Of a DNA stretch of 64,000 nt, positions 36,026 to 43,470 are shown piece by piece; the stretch's first letter is position 1, and every line of letters begins with the position of its first letter. Below the pieces are notes generated by a model. It worked only from the letters and a program-made list of their open reading frames with translations, was not told the origin of the DNA and did no database searches. The stretch spans positions 1 through 64,000 of the forward strand of contig NZ_CP011450.1 of the NCBI RefSeq assembly GCF_000512205.2, given 5' to 3'. Source of the stretch: Sphingomonas sanxanigenens DSM 19645 = NX02. GTDB taxonomy: Bacteria; Pseudomonadota; Alphaproteobacteria; Sphingomonadales; Sphingomonadaceae. Both the position numbers and the translations under genes were made by a program.

Positions 36026-36183
36026 ATGGAGCGAACGAACTCCGGTCAGAAAGGGAGGCGGGACAAGGCCGGCACCTTTTTCCGCGAAGGGTTCGGATCG
36101 CCCCAAGCTGCGCTGACTTGGATCGGCTACCGCGCTGGGCTCCACGCGACAGGCGGGCTCCGAGTGGCATTTCAGTAGTCGCC

Positions 36184-36881
36184 CTACCGCTCGTACAGAT
36201 AATAGCGGTCTGTTGCCGTAAGATCGTGCGCGAGCTCATACACGATCGGCTCACCCGTCGGGATCTCGATCGTGGGGATCTCATCGTCCGGGATGCCAGA
36301 CAGATGCTTCACCAGCGCGCGCAGCGAATTGCCGTGCGCCGAGATCACGACTCTTCTGCCGGCCTTGAGCTCCGGCGCGATCCTTGCCTCCCAATAGGGC
36401 AGCACGCGCCCGATCGTGTCCTTCAGGCTCTCGGCGCTCGGAATTGCGATGCCGGCGTAGCGGCGATCGCCGGTGACATCATAGGGTCCCCTGGCTGCTG
36501 TGGCGGCGGCGGGATGCCAAACGATCGGCGCCAGATCTTCACTTGCTCCGCTCCGTGCCTGGCTGCGGTCGCTGCCTTGTCGAGGCCGGTGAGCCCGCCA
36601 TAATGGCGCTCGTTCAGACGCCAGTCCTTTTCGACGGGCAACCACAACCGCCCCATCACCTCGAGCGCAAGGTTGAGCGTCTTGATCGCACGCGTCTGGA
36701 GGCTCGTGAAGCAGAAGTCGAAGTCCAGCCCCTTCGCCGCCATCAGCCCGCCGGCCGCTTTCGCCTCAATCTCGCCCTGCCGCGTCAGATCCACGTCCCA
36801 CCAGCCCGTGAAGCGGTTCTCGAGGTTCCAGACCGACTGGCCGTGGCGGATCAGCACGAGCGTGGGCAAGGGGTTCTCCAA
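36184..36881 (-). pseudogene. gpmA: 2,3-bisphosphoglycerate-dependent phosphoglycerate mutase, frameshifted
   Basis: The first part ([20 protein letters not shown], phosphohistidine motif RHG; then [17 protein letters not shown]) and the last part ([39 protein letters not shown]) are clear GpmA, but in different frames. The switch is near 36484-36487, where one missing base in a GACCCTAT context breaks the frame between PPPP and [11 protein letters not shown]. All catalytic residues are otherwise present. It is either a recent pseudogene or a sequencing error. It converges on zwf and fits the sugar-phosphate theme of the cassette. Confidence 0.85.
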
Positions 36882-36939
36882 AAGGCATTACGAGCTGAAT
36901 GGACGTCTCTCCGCTCCGCGATCCGGCGTCCCGCAGGTT

Positions 36940-38061
36940 TCACACGCCATGCCCGAGGCTTGCGATCATTGCGGCCAGCTCAGACCCCTCCGGGATTTCC
37001 TCACGGCCCGCGGCCCGCGCGATCAGGCGGCTAACGAAATCGAGCTTGAGCATGACGCCGGAACTGAGACGAAAGGGATAGAGATCCGGTTGCCCTATTG
37101 CCCGGTTTACCGCGTTGAGAGCGAAGGAGATCGGTATCCAGCGCTCAACGAGCGTCGCCGTTGCAACACGATACGCATCGATGTCCGGGTGCGGTGCGCG
37201 ATTGCCTTCCAGCCCCACACCGAAGTCCGCCATCGCTCCGAGCGTGTCGACGATGTGCAGGTAATGAGCGAACGTCTCGGCGAAATCTTCCCAAGGATGC
37301 GCAGTTGCATACGCGCTGACATGGTCATCAGCCCAGCCGAGTGCCGGACGGCCGGCATAGTAGCGCTGGACCGCTGCAGCATAATCGATGCGCTCGTCAC
37401 CGAACAGTGCGCGAAAGGGATCGTGCATGTCGGTCACAGCGACGAGCCGGTACCAATAGTAGTGGCCGATCTCGTGTCGGAAATGGCCTAGAAGAGTGCG
37501 GTAGGGCTCGCCCATTTGATGGCGTATGCGCTCCCGCGCCGCGTCGTCCGCCTCGATCACGTTCAGCGTGATGACACCCCCGGCATGGCCGGTGAGAAGC
37601 TGTGGGACATAGCCGTTCTCGGCGGCGGCATCGTACAAGAAATCGAAGGCGAGCCCGTCTCCGCGCTCGGCCTTGGTCTCGAGGGGCAGGCCGAGCTTGA
37701 TCGCACCGCGAATCATGCGCCGCTTGGCCTCCTCGATCCGCCGCCAGCGTTGAAGGACGCCGCGCACCGCGAGATCGGGGATCATGCGATTGTGCCGGCA
37801 GGCGCGGCACATTGCTCGGGTCGGACCGAGCGCTTCAGCGCCCGTCTCATCTGCCAGCCAGTTGCACGCGCCGTAATGAACATTGGCGCAAGGCTTTACC
37901 GCCGCGGCTGATCCCTCTGCATCGTGCCACTCGCGCGCCCTGGGGTCGAGATGACGAAAGGCGTCTATGCGCCAGTCATAGCCAACGGCGTGTGCGCAGC
38001 TCGGGCAGGCGCTTTCCTCCAAGTGAAGCTGGTGGCGGCAGTTGGGGCAGGGGAATGCCAA
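36940..38061 (-). CDS. Zinc-ribbon putative metallopeptidase
   Basis: A 373-residue protein. The N terminus has a zinc ribbon (C5-x2-C8 ... C19-x2-C22) and a second cysteine-rich part (CANVHYGACNWL, later CRACRHN). The main domain carries a HEIGH zinc-peptidase motif in LLGHFRHEIGHYYWYRLVAV and a downstream EDFAETFAHYLHIVDTL, matching the putative zinc-binding metallopeptidase family. The substrate is unknown. It lies downstream of the NDUFS4-like and Hsp20 genes on the same strand, with a 39-base gap, and may share their heat-responsive transcript. Confidence 0.8.
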   Translation of the reverse strand: MAFPCPNCRHQLHLEESACPSCAHAVGYDWRIDAFRHLDPRAREWHDAEGSAAAVKPCANVHYGACNWLADETGAEALGPTRAMCRACRHNRMIPDLAVRGVLQRWRRIEEAKRRMIRGAIKLGLPLETKAERGDGLAFDFLYDAAAENGYVPQLLTGHAGGVITLNVIEADDAARERIRHQMGEPYRTLLGHFRHEIGHYYWYRLVAVTDMHDPFRALFGDERIDYAAAVQRYYAGRPALGWADDHVSAYATAHPWEDFAETFAHYLHIVDTLGAMADFGVGLEGNRAPHPDIDAYRVATATLVERWIPISFALNAVNRAIGQPDLYPFRLSSGVMLKLDFVSRLIARAAGREEIPEGSELAAMIASLGHGV

Positions 38062-38100
38062 GCGTTGGGTCCCTGTTACCTGCGCGACGGCAAGCCTTGT

Positions 38101-38634
38101 TCAGGTGTCCGCATGGGCAGCCTCGATCGGCTCCGACGTCGTGTTGCCGCAGCACACGGGATGAGGACCCGCAGGCATGCAGCAGGTAAGCGCGCCGACC
38201 GGGATGAAAGCCATCTCGTCCCGTGGCCGAGGTCCCGACCATCGCGGTGCGCCCCGGCTCTCGTAGGAGAGGCCGTACCGCCGGCAATAAGCCTCGGCGG
38301 CTTCACGCGAAGGGAAGCCGAGCTCCAGATGGGCGAGGGGGTCGCTTCCTCCCGTCCAGCCGGTGAGCGGATCGACGAACGGGCGCGACCGCGGGCGGAA
38401 ACGCAGCCGCCATCGACCCTCACGGGCGCGGCCGCCGGACCGACCGGCGAGCGGATCGGGTTCGATGATGGCGAATGCGTCCGTCGGCAGGGCGCTTGCG
38501 TAGCGTCGCCACGCCGTATCAAACGGCGAAGACACCTCGGTCGCGACGTTATCGTTGGCAAACTCGGCAAGGCGCGGAGCCAGCACGCGCGGCGTCGCAA
38601 TGTACGGTGGAAGAGAATCAGCTCGTGTTGCCAT
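38101..38634 (-). CDS. NDUFS4-like (complex I accessory) domain protein, copy 1
   Basis: A 177-residue protein whose middle (WRLRFRPRSRPFVDPLTGWT, then DPLAHLELGFPSREAAEAYC) matches the NDUFS4/ETC complex I subunit domain found as a small protein in alphaproteobacteria. It has a long disordered N terminus and an unusual Cys-containing C-terminal tail (GALTCCMPAGPHPVCCG). It follows an hsp20 gene by 49 bases. A paralogue at 60644 follows another hsp20. In a stress island it may act as a soluble adaptor, not as a respiratory subunit, since no nuo genes are present. Confidence 0.7.
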   Translation of the reverse strand: MATRADSLPPYIATPRVLAPRLAEFANDNVATEVSSPFDTAWRRYASALPTDAFAIIEPDPLAGRSGGRAREGRWRLRFRPRSRPFVDPLTGWTGGSDPLAHLELGFPSREAAEAYCRRYGLSYESRGAPRWSGPRPRDEMAFIPVGALTCCMPAGPHPVCCGNTTSEPIEAAHADT

Positions 38635-38683
38635 TTGCGCCTCCGAAACGGGCAGCCGCCGACGGCGGCTGCCCGACGTCTCA

Positions 38684-39190
38684 TCAGCCTGCGTTGATCG
38701 GAATGCTGCGCCGGCTCTCGATCGCCTCCGCGGACTTGGGCAGGACGATCGTCAGCACGCCCTTGTTGAACGTCGCGCTTGCCCGGTCCTGCTCGACCCC
38801 ACGCGGCAGCCCGATATGCCGCTCGAAGCGACCATAGCTCCGCTCCGAATAGCCACGCTCCTTGTCCTCGGTTTCGGAACGCTTCTCACCGCGGATCGAC
38901 AAGACATTGTCGTCGACGCTGATGTTGACGTCCTTCTCATCCATCCCGGGCAGTTCGGCGGTGACGCGGATCTCCTTGTCGGTCTCTGAAAGCTCGATCG
39001 TCGGCCACTCGAGGCTGCGCCCCCAGCCGCTCGTAGCCGGTACGCCGAAGCCTCGGAAGACGTCGTCGAACAGGCGGTTCACGTCGCGGTGCAGGGACAC
39101 AAGCGGGTGCTGCTGGTCGGACCTGTCCTCGGTCCGTTCTGGAGCGCGGCTTTCCTGCCGGCCCCAGGGAATGAGATCACGAATTGCCAT
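38684..39190 (-). CDS. Small heat shock protein Hsp20 (copy 1)
   Basis: A 168-residue alpha-crystallin domain protein of the class with an N-terminal MAIRDLIPWGRQ. The core is WPTIELSETDKEIRVTAELP ... GVEQDRASATFNKGVLTIVLPKS, with an IPI C-terminal motif (SIPINAG) for oligomer contacts. Start 39190 follows AGGAGGATAATC. It would hold unfolding proteins for ClpB/DnaK-dependent refolding. It lies 93 bases downstream of the second hsp20, with a strong hairpin between, and probably shares its promoter. Confidence 0.93.
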   Translation of the reverse strand: MAIRDLIPWGRQESRAPERTEDRSDQQHPLVSLHRDVNRLFDDVFRGFGVPATSGWGRSLEWPTIELSETDKEIRVTAELPGMDEKDVNISVDDNVLSIRGEKRSETEDKERGYSERSYGRFERHIGLPRGVEQDRASATFNKGVLTIVLPKSAEAIESRRSIPINAG

Positions 39191-39229
39191 GATGATTATC
39201 CTCCTTTCCTGGCAGGCGTTGGACATGGT

Positions 39230-39264
39230 CCGTCGGCCGCGCCGCCAAAGCGGCGCGCCGACGG
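39230..39264 (-). repeat. GC-rich hairpin between hsp20 genes
   Basis: CCGTCGG and CCGACGG pair around an inner GCGCCGC/GCGGCGC stem. No T-run follows, so processing or partial attenuation between the two hsp20 genes is likelier than full termination. Confidence 0.45.
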
Positions 39265-39283
39265 AGCCTCTCCTAACGGGGTA

Positions 39284-39757
39284 TCAGGCCGCTGCGCTGT
39301 CTTCGGTCTTGGGCGCTTCGAGCCGATCGTTGTCGCCAGACCCGCCAGCGATCTCGATCTTGCGCGGCTTCATGGCCTCCGGGACAACGCGCTTCAGCGC
39401 GATCGACAGAAGGCCATTCTCGAACCGGGCGTCTCCGGCCTCGATGAAGTCCGCCAACTGGAAGCGCCGCTCGAACGAACGGGCAGCGATGCCGCGGTGC
39501 AGAAACTCGCCCTTGCCGTCATCCTCGGCACGCTTGCCGGTGACGTTGAGTAGATTCTGCTGCGCGACGATCTCGATGTCCTCGGGACGGAAGCCGGCTA
39601 CTGCAAGCGTGATGCGATAGCTGTCTTCGCCGTCCTTCACGATGTCGAAGGGCGGATAGCCATCGTCGTCGCGGGCACCTGCCTCGAGCAGGTTAAAGAG
39701 ACGGTCAAAACCGACCGTCGATCGCCGATACGGCGAAAAGTCGAAGTTGGTTCTCAT
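39284..39757 (-). CDS. Small heat shock protein Hsp20, IbpA type (copy 2)
   Basis: A 157-residue Hsp20 of the alphaproteobacterial IbpA/HspA type: MRTNFDFSPYRRSTVGFDRL, then YRITLAVAGFRPEDIEIVAQ, SFERRFQLADFIEAGDARFE and an Ala-rich tail. The ATG at 39757 is chosen over a TTG two codons upstream because AGGAGG is then correctly spaced. It has the same N terminus (SPYRRSTVGFDRL) and the same leader as the hsp20 at 60120, so the two are duplicates. Promoter at 39862-39887; ROSE-like leader at 39760-39817. Confidence 0.93.
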   Translation of the reverse strand: MRTNFDFSPYRRSTVGFDRLFNLLEAGARDDDGYPPFDIVKDGEDSYRITLAVAGFRPEDIEIVAQQNLLNVTGKRAEDDGKGEFLHRGIAARSFERRFQLADFIEAGDARFENGLLSIALKRVVPEAMKPRKIEIAGGSGDNDRLEAPKTEDSAAA

Positions 39758-39759
39758 TG

Positions 39760-39817
39760 CCAAATCCTCCTGTGAGCAATCTGGGCATGAGAAGCGTCGG
39801 TACGGGAGAGCCGACGC
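39760..39817 (-). promoter_or_regulatory. ROSE-like RNA thermometer, hsp20 copy 2 leader
   Basis: Two hairpins in the leader. The upstream one pairs GCGTCGG with CCGACGC (39794-39817). The one over the ribosome-binding site pairs CCAGAT with ATTTGG (39760-39784) and encloses TTGCT plus AGGAGG, the UYGCU-against-Shine-Dalgarno arrangement of ROSE elements that control alphaproteobacterial small heat shock genes. The copy at 60060-60117 has CCAAAT instead; A to G keeps pairing as G-U. This is a structural inference. Confidence 0.7.
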
Positions 39818-39861
39818 CCTCTATGTCCACCGGACCCGAACGGCGTCCGGCACTGCAAAAA

Positions 39862-39887
39862 CTAGTTCGGAGCCAACAGGTTTCAAG
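39862..39887 (-). promoter_or_regulatory. Heat-shock-type promoter of hsp20 copy 2
   Basis: CTTGAA, 14 bases, AACTAG. The same pattern with the same spacing (CTTGAA-N14-TACTAG) lies at an equal distance before the hsp20 at 60120. CTTGAA is the classic -35 of RpoH promoters; the -10 is not canonical. Confidence 0.55.
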
Positions 39888-39933
39888 GGCTAGTGAACGA
39901 AATCATCAAAGCACTTGGACAGCCTTTCAGCCC

Positions 39934-39959
39934 CTTGAAAGGCGCGCGGGCGAATACAA
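39934..39959 (+). promoter_or_regulatory. Candidate promoter for Bax inhibitor-1 gene
   Basis: CTTGAA, 14 bases, ATACAA. It repeats the spacing of the two hsp20 promoters and faces the plus-strand membrane protein gene, 146 bases ahead of its ATG. With 39862-39887 it forms a divergent pair. Confidence 0.4.
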
Positions 39960-40105
39960 CATTTGTCTTGCGGACCGGGCCCCTCTGGCGGCGGCGCTAC
40001 GCTACCGTCATGTCGGACCGCATCGAGTGCGCTCGGTGCAGGATCGCGGCTTCCGAAGCGAAGCCGGCCGAGTGCCTCATTGACATTGAAGCAATGGAGT
40101 GAGGC

Positions 40106-40837
40106 ATGAACAGAATGTTCGAACCGAATACCTATCGGCCTATCCCGTCGGCCCGAGCCACGAGCACGGCCGTCTATGATGAAGGCCTGCGCCGGCACAT
40201 GCTCGGCGTCTATCGCAACATGGCGCTCGGCCTCGGCATCACCGCGCTGGTGGCGTCTCTCGTCGCCAGCGTGCCGGCGCTCTACCAGCCGATCTTCGGC
40301 ACACCGCTCAAGTGGGTCGCTATTTTCGCGCCCCTGGCGTTCGTCCTGTTCTTCTCGTTCAGGGTCGAGCGCATGACGACGGCACAGGCACGAACGGCGT
40401 TCTTCGCCTTCGCTGCCGTGATGGGCGTATCGATGGCCAGCATCTTCCTGGTGTTCACCGGTACCAGCATCGCGCTGGCCTTTTTCAGCGCGGCGGCCGT
40501 ATTCGCTGCCATGAGCCTGTGGGGCTACACGACAAATGTTGACTTGTCGCGCTGGTCCACCTTCCTGATGGTTGGCCTGATCGGCGTTGTGATCGCGAGC
40601 ATAGTCAACCTGTTCGTCGGCTCGTCGACGCTGCAGCTCGTCTTCTCGATTGTCGGCGTGCTCGTGTTCACCGGTCTGACGGCTTGGGACACGCAGCGCC
40701 TTAAGAGCGAATATCTCGCCTACGCCGGATCGGAGCAGGCCGAAAAGCTCGCTGTGATGGGTGCGCTTTCGCTCTATCTGAATCTGGTGAACCTCTTCCA
40801 GCTGCTGCTCAGCCTGTTCGGGCAGCGGGAGGAATGA
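40106..40837 (+). CDS. Bax inhibitor-1/YccA family membrane protein
   Basis: A 243-residue integral membrane protein with seven hydrophobic segments and the family features VYRNMALGLGITALVASLVA, MSLWGYTTNVDLSRWSTFLM and a C-terminal DTQRLKSEY helix. Members are calcium-leak channels or modulators of membrane proteases such as FtsH. The ribosome-binding site GGAGTGAGG overlaps the start region. It is divergent from the hsp20 pair and shares the intergenic control region. A terminator follows at 40870. Confidence 0.9.
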   Translation: MNRMFEPNTYRPIPSARATSTAVYDEGLRRHMLGVYRNMALGLGITALVASLVASVPALYQPIFGTPLKWVAIFAPLAFVLFFSFRVERMTTAQARTAFFAFAAVMGVSMASIFLVFTGTSIALAFFSAAAVFAAMSLWGYTTNVDLSRWSTFLMVGLIGVVIASIVNLFVGSSTLQLVFSIVGVLVFTGLTAWDTQRLKSEYLAYAGSEQAEKLAVMGALSLYLNLVNLFQLLLSLFGQREE

Positions 40838-40869
40838 CCGGCCCCTGGACACCTGGGGTCCGGAAAGCG

Positions 40870-40907
40870 GAGCAGCGCCGTTCTGGACGGACGGCGCTGC
40901 TCTTATT
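40870..40907 (+). terminator. Rho-independent terminator after Bax inhibitor-1 gene
   Basis: GAGCAGCGCCGT pairs with ACGGCGCTGCTC, followed by TTATT, 33 bases after the stop codon. Confidence 0.75.
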
Positions 40908-40946
40908 CGCGAGTCCGGCGATCTCACGACCATTCCCCAACGTGAC

Positions 40947-40984
40947 CAAGTATGTCCGATAATCTTTCTTATCGGACATACTTG
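40947..40984. repeat. 16-6-16 dyad, candidate recombinase core site
   Basis: CAAGTATGTCCGATAA (40947-40962), a six-base spacer TCTTTC, then TTATCGGACATACTTG (40969-40984): perfect 16-bp arms. Long arms with a six-base spacer are the form of a tyrosine-recombinase crossover site. It overlaps the first possible ATG (40952) of the recombinase gene, so it may be recombination target, operator, or both. Confidence 0.6.
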
Positions 40985-42091
40985 AGCTGGCCGGGGAGGG
41001 GTGGCAAGCTGCCTTTGACAGTCCACCAAAGCGCGGCACCGATCTTGCAAGACCCAAGTCCCGACGACCTTGAGCCCGAACCCACCGCGCTGCCCGCGCT
41101 GGCGTCCGACGCTGCGATGCTGGCCGTGCTCCACGAGGACCTCGAACGCGCGGCCGCCTACAAGAAGGCTGCGCGCGCCGCCGCAACCCATCGCGCCTAT
41201 GGCTCCGACTGGATCATCTATACCGACTGGTGCTCCGTACGTGGCCTCGCTGCGATGCCAGCGCATCCGGAACAGATAGCCGCGTTCGTGGCCAACCAGG
41301 CCGCATGCGGACTGAAGCCAAGCACGATCGAACGGCGCGCCGCCGCGATCGGCCACTATCACCGGACAAACAACTATCCCGCCCCGAGCGCGCACCCCGA
41401 GGCTGGCGGCCTGCGCGAGGCGCTTGCCGGCATCCGCAACGAGAAGGGGGCCAAGAAAACCCGCAAGGAGCCCGCAGACGCTGTCGCGCTCCGCGACATG
41501 TTGGCGCAGATCAAAGGCGATGGCCTGCGCGCCCGTCGCGATCGAGCCGTCCTCGCAATCGGAATGGCCGCCGCGCTGCGCCGTTCGGAGCTGGCGGCAC
41601 TGACGCTCGAAAGCGTCGGCATCCTCGAGCGTGGGATCGAACTCTACCTCGGCCCCACCAAAACAGACCAGGCCGGCGAAGGCGCGACGATCGCCATTCC
41701 CGAAGGCACCCGGCTACGCCCGAAGGCGCTGCTGCTAGACTGGATCAGCGCCGTGCGCGTGCTTGAGGCCGGCGTCATCCGCACGCCGGCGGAGGAAGCG
41801 GCGGTACCGCTGTTTCGCCGCCTGACACGAAACGATCAGCTCACCAGCGACCAGATGTCCGACAAGGCAGTCGCGCGCTTGGTCAAGCGCTATGCCGGCG
41901 CCGCCGGCTACGACGCGGCCAAATTCTCCGGTCACTCGCTGCGCGCGGGATTCCTGACCGAAGCGGCGAACCAGGGCGCGACGATCTTTAAAATGCAGGA
42001 GGTCAGCCGCCACAAGACTGTGCAAGTCCTCTCGGACTATGTCCGCTCGGCCGACCGGTTCCGTGACCATGCCGGCGAGCGGTTTCTCTGA
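40952..42091 (+). CDS. Tyrosine recombinase/integrase
   Basis: A 379-residue (maximum) site-specific recombinase. An N-terminal SAM-like DNA-binding domain is at about residues 65-160 (AATHRAYGSDWIIYTDWCSV). The catalytic domain has Arg I in AAALRRSELAALTLE, the H-x-x-R box in FSGHSLRAGFLTEAA, and the terminal H and Tyr in SRHKTVQVLSDYVRSADR. It resembles transposon- and plasmid-borne recombinases more than phage integrases. The ATG at 40952 lies within a dyad and lacks a ribosome-binding site; a start further in, such as 41117, is possible. No tRNA or att duplication was seen next to it. Confidence 0.85.
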   Translation: MSDNLSYRTYLSWPGRGGKLPLTVHQSAAPILQDPSPDDLEPEPTALPALASDAAMLAVLHEDLERAAAYKKAARAAATHRAYGSDWIIYTDWCSVRGLAAMPAHPEQIAAFVANQAACGLKPSTIERRAAAIGHYHRTNNYPAPSAHPEAGGLREALAGIRNEKGAKKTRKEPADAVALRDMLAQIKGDGLRARRDRAVLAIGMAAALRRSELAALTLESVGILERGIELYLGPTKTDQAGEGATIAIPEGTRLRPKALLLDWISAVRVLEAGVIRTPAEEAAVPLFRRLTRNDQLTSDQMSDKAVARLVKRYAGAAGYDAAKFSGHSLRAGFLTEAANQGATIFKMQEVSRHKTVQVLSDYVRSADRFRDHAGERFL

Positions 42092-42308
42092 TCCAGAGCG
42101 CCGCCGCTCGCGACAGCCGCCCTCATGAGCAGGCAGTGATGCTGCGACTGATCTAGCGCAGGGCGGGGCAGCCGCCCCCTCCTTACCGTCACGTAGCCTT
42201 GGCGGCGGATGCGGCCATCAGGATCGCGCCCAACGCTGAAAGGAAATCGGAAAAGTGTCCCTGGAGCGCGCTGCTTCCATGGCGGGACTCGCGACAAGGG
42301 CCAGATTC

Positions 42309-43421
42309 ATGCAACTCATCCCGGTCATTCTCTCCGGCGGCGCAGGGACGAGATTGTGGCCTCTCTCTACGGAACAGACGCCTAAGCAATTCCTGCCCCT
42401 CGCAGGCGAGAAAAGCCTCCTGCAACAAACGGCCTTGCGCGCCAGGAGCATCTCGCAAGCCACCTCGCCCGTCATCGTCGCCAGCCAGGATCATGAGCGG
42501 CGGATTCTCGGCGAACTCGATGCGGTGGGATGCCCTCCCTCCCGGCTGCTCCTCGAGCCGATTGGCCGGAACACCGCGCCCGCCCTCGCCATGGCAGCGC
42601 TCGAAGGAGCGGACGAGAACGCCTTGTTGCTGGTGATGCCGAGCGATCATGTGATCAGGGACGTGGAATCCTTCGGCGAAGCGGTACATCGGGCTCTTCC
42701 CTTGGCTCAGGATGGCTGGCTCGTGACGTTCGGCATCACGCCGGATCGCCCAGCGACAGGCTATGGCTATATCCACATGGGAGAGCCACTCTCCGGCGAG
42801 ATTTGCCGGGTGAAACGCTTCGTCGAGAAGCCGGAGGCCGGACGCGCGGAACGTATGCTTGCCGATGGAGGATATGTTTGGAATGCCGGCATCTTCCTCC
42901 TCCGCTCCGACCGGCTGATCGAGGAGCTCTCGGTTCACGCGCCCGCGCTTCTCGGATCTGTTCGCGAGGCTTTGGCGGCGGCCCATCGCGAGGGCAATCG
43001 AGTGATCCCGGATCGAGCCGCCTTCGCATCCGTAGAGGCGGAATCCATCGACTATGTCGTGATGGAGCGCGCCGCGCGCATGGCGGTGGTTCCTGTCGAC
43101 GTGGGATGGTCCGATATCGGGAGCTGGGATGCGCTTCACGAGATCGAACCCCAAGACGACGGTGGAAATGCACTGCACGGCGATGTCTTGGCGCTGGAGA
43201 GCCATGGATGCCTGATCCGGACAAGCGGCCCCCGCGTCGCGGCGCTGGGCGTGTCCGATCTCGTCATCGTTGCCACCGATGACGTCGTGCTGGTGATCCC
43301 GCGGGAGCGCGCTCAGGAGGTGCGCCGCCTGGTACAACTCGCCGGCCAAGCTTCGCCCCCGTCACCGCGACGGTCGCGGCGAACCGCCACTCTGTCGATC
43401 GCCGTTCCCGCCGCCTCGTGA
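42309..43421 (+). CDS. manC: Mannose-1-phosphate guanylyltransferase
   Basis: A 370-residue nucleotidyltransferase making GDP-mannose. The signature LSGGAGTRLWPLSTEQTPKQ follows the start, with LLLVMPSDHVI, FGITPDRPATGYGYIHMG, FVEKPEAGRAERML, GYVWNAGIFLLRSD and VGWSDIGSWDAL in family order. It lacks the C-terminal isomerase domain of bifunctional enzymes (about 470 residues). Start 42309 is chosen because the strand-loop motif begins there; an in-frame ATG at 42255 would add 18 atypical residues. It heads a row with a glycosyltransferase and a GH130 enzyme. Confidence 0.9.
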   Translation: MQLIPVILSGGAGTRLWPLSTEQTPKQFLPLAGEKSLLQQTALRARSISQATSPVIVASQDHERRILGELDAVGCPPSRLLLEPIGRNTAPALAMAALEGADENALLLVMPSDHVIRDVESFGEAVHRALPLAQDGWLVTFGITPDRPATGYGYIHMGEPLSGEICRVKRFVEKPEAGRAERMLADGGYVWNAGIFLLRSDRLIEELSVHAPALLGSVREALAAAHREGNRVIPDRAAFASVEAESIDYVVMERAARMAVVPVDVGWSDIGSWDALHEIEPQDDGGNALHGDVLALESHGCLIRTSGPRVAALGVSDLVIVATDDVVLVIPRERAQEVRRLVQLAGQASPPSPRRSRRTATLSIAVPAAS

Positions 43422-43470
43422 GCAGGTGAGGAGTCGGCAACCCGGATCTGGAACATGCTTGGAGAGTAAG

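Noticed and set aside
36113-36126. CTGACTTGGATCGG as a further FNR-type box
   Set aside because: The second arm is broken (TCGG) and it lies between convergent gene ends, where no promoter is expected.
39893-40102. A 69-codon plus-strand frame before the Bax inhibitor-1 gene
   Set aside because: It covers the divergent promoters of hsp20 and the membrane protein gene, has no ribosome-binding site and no coding character.
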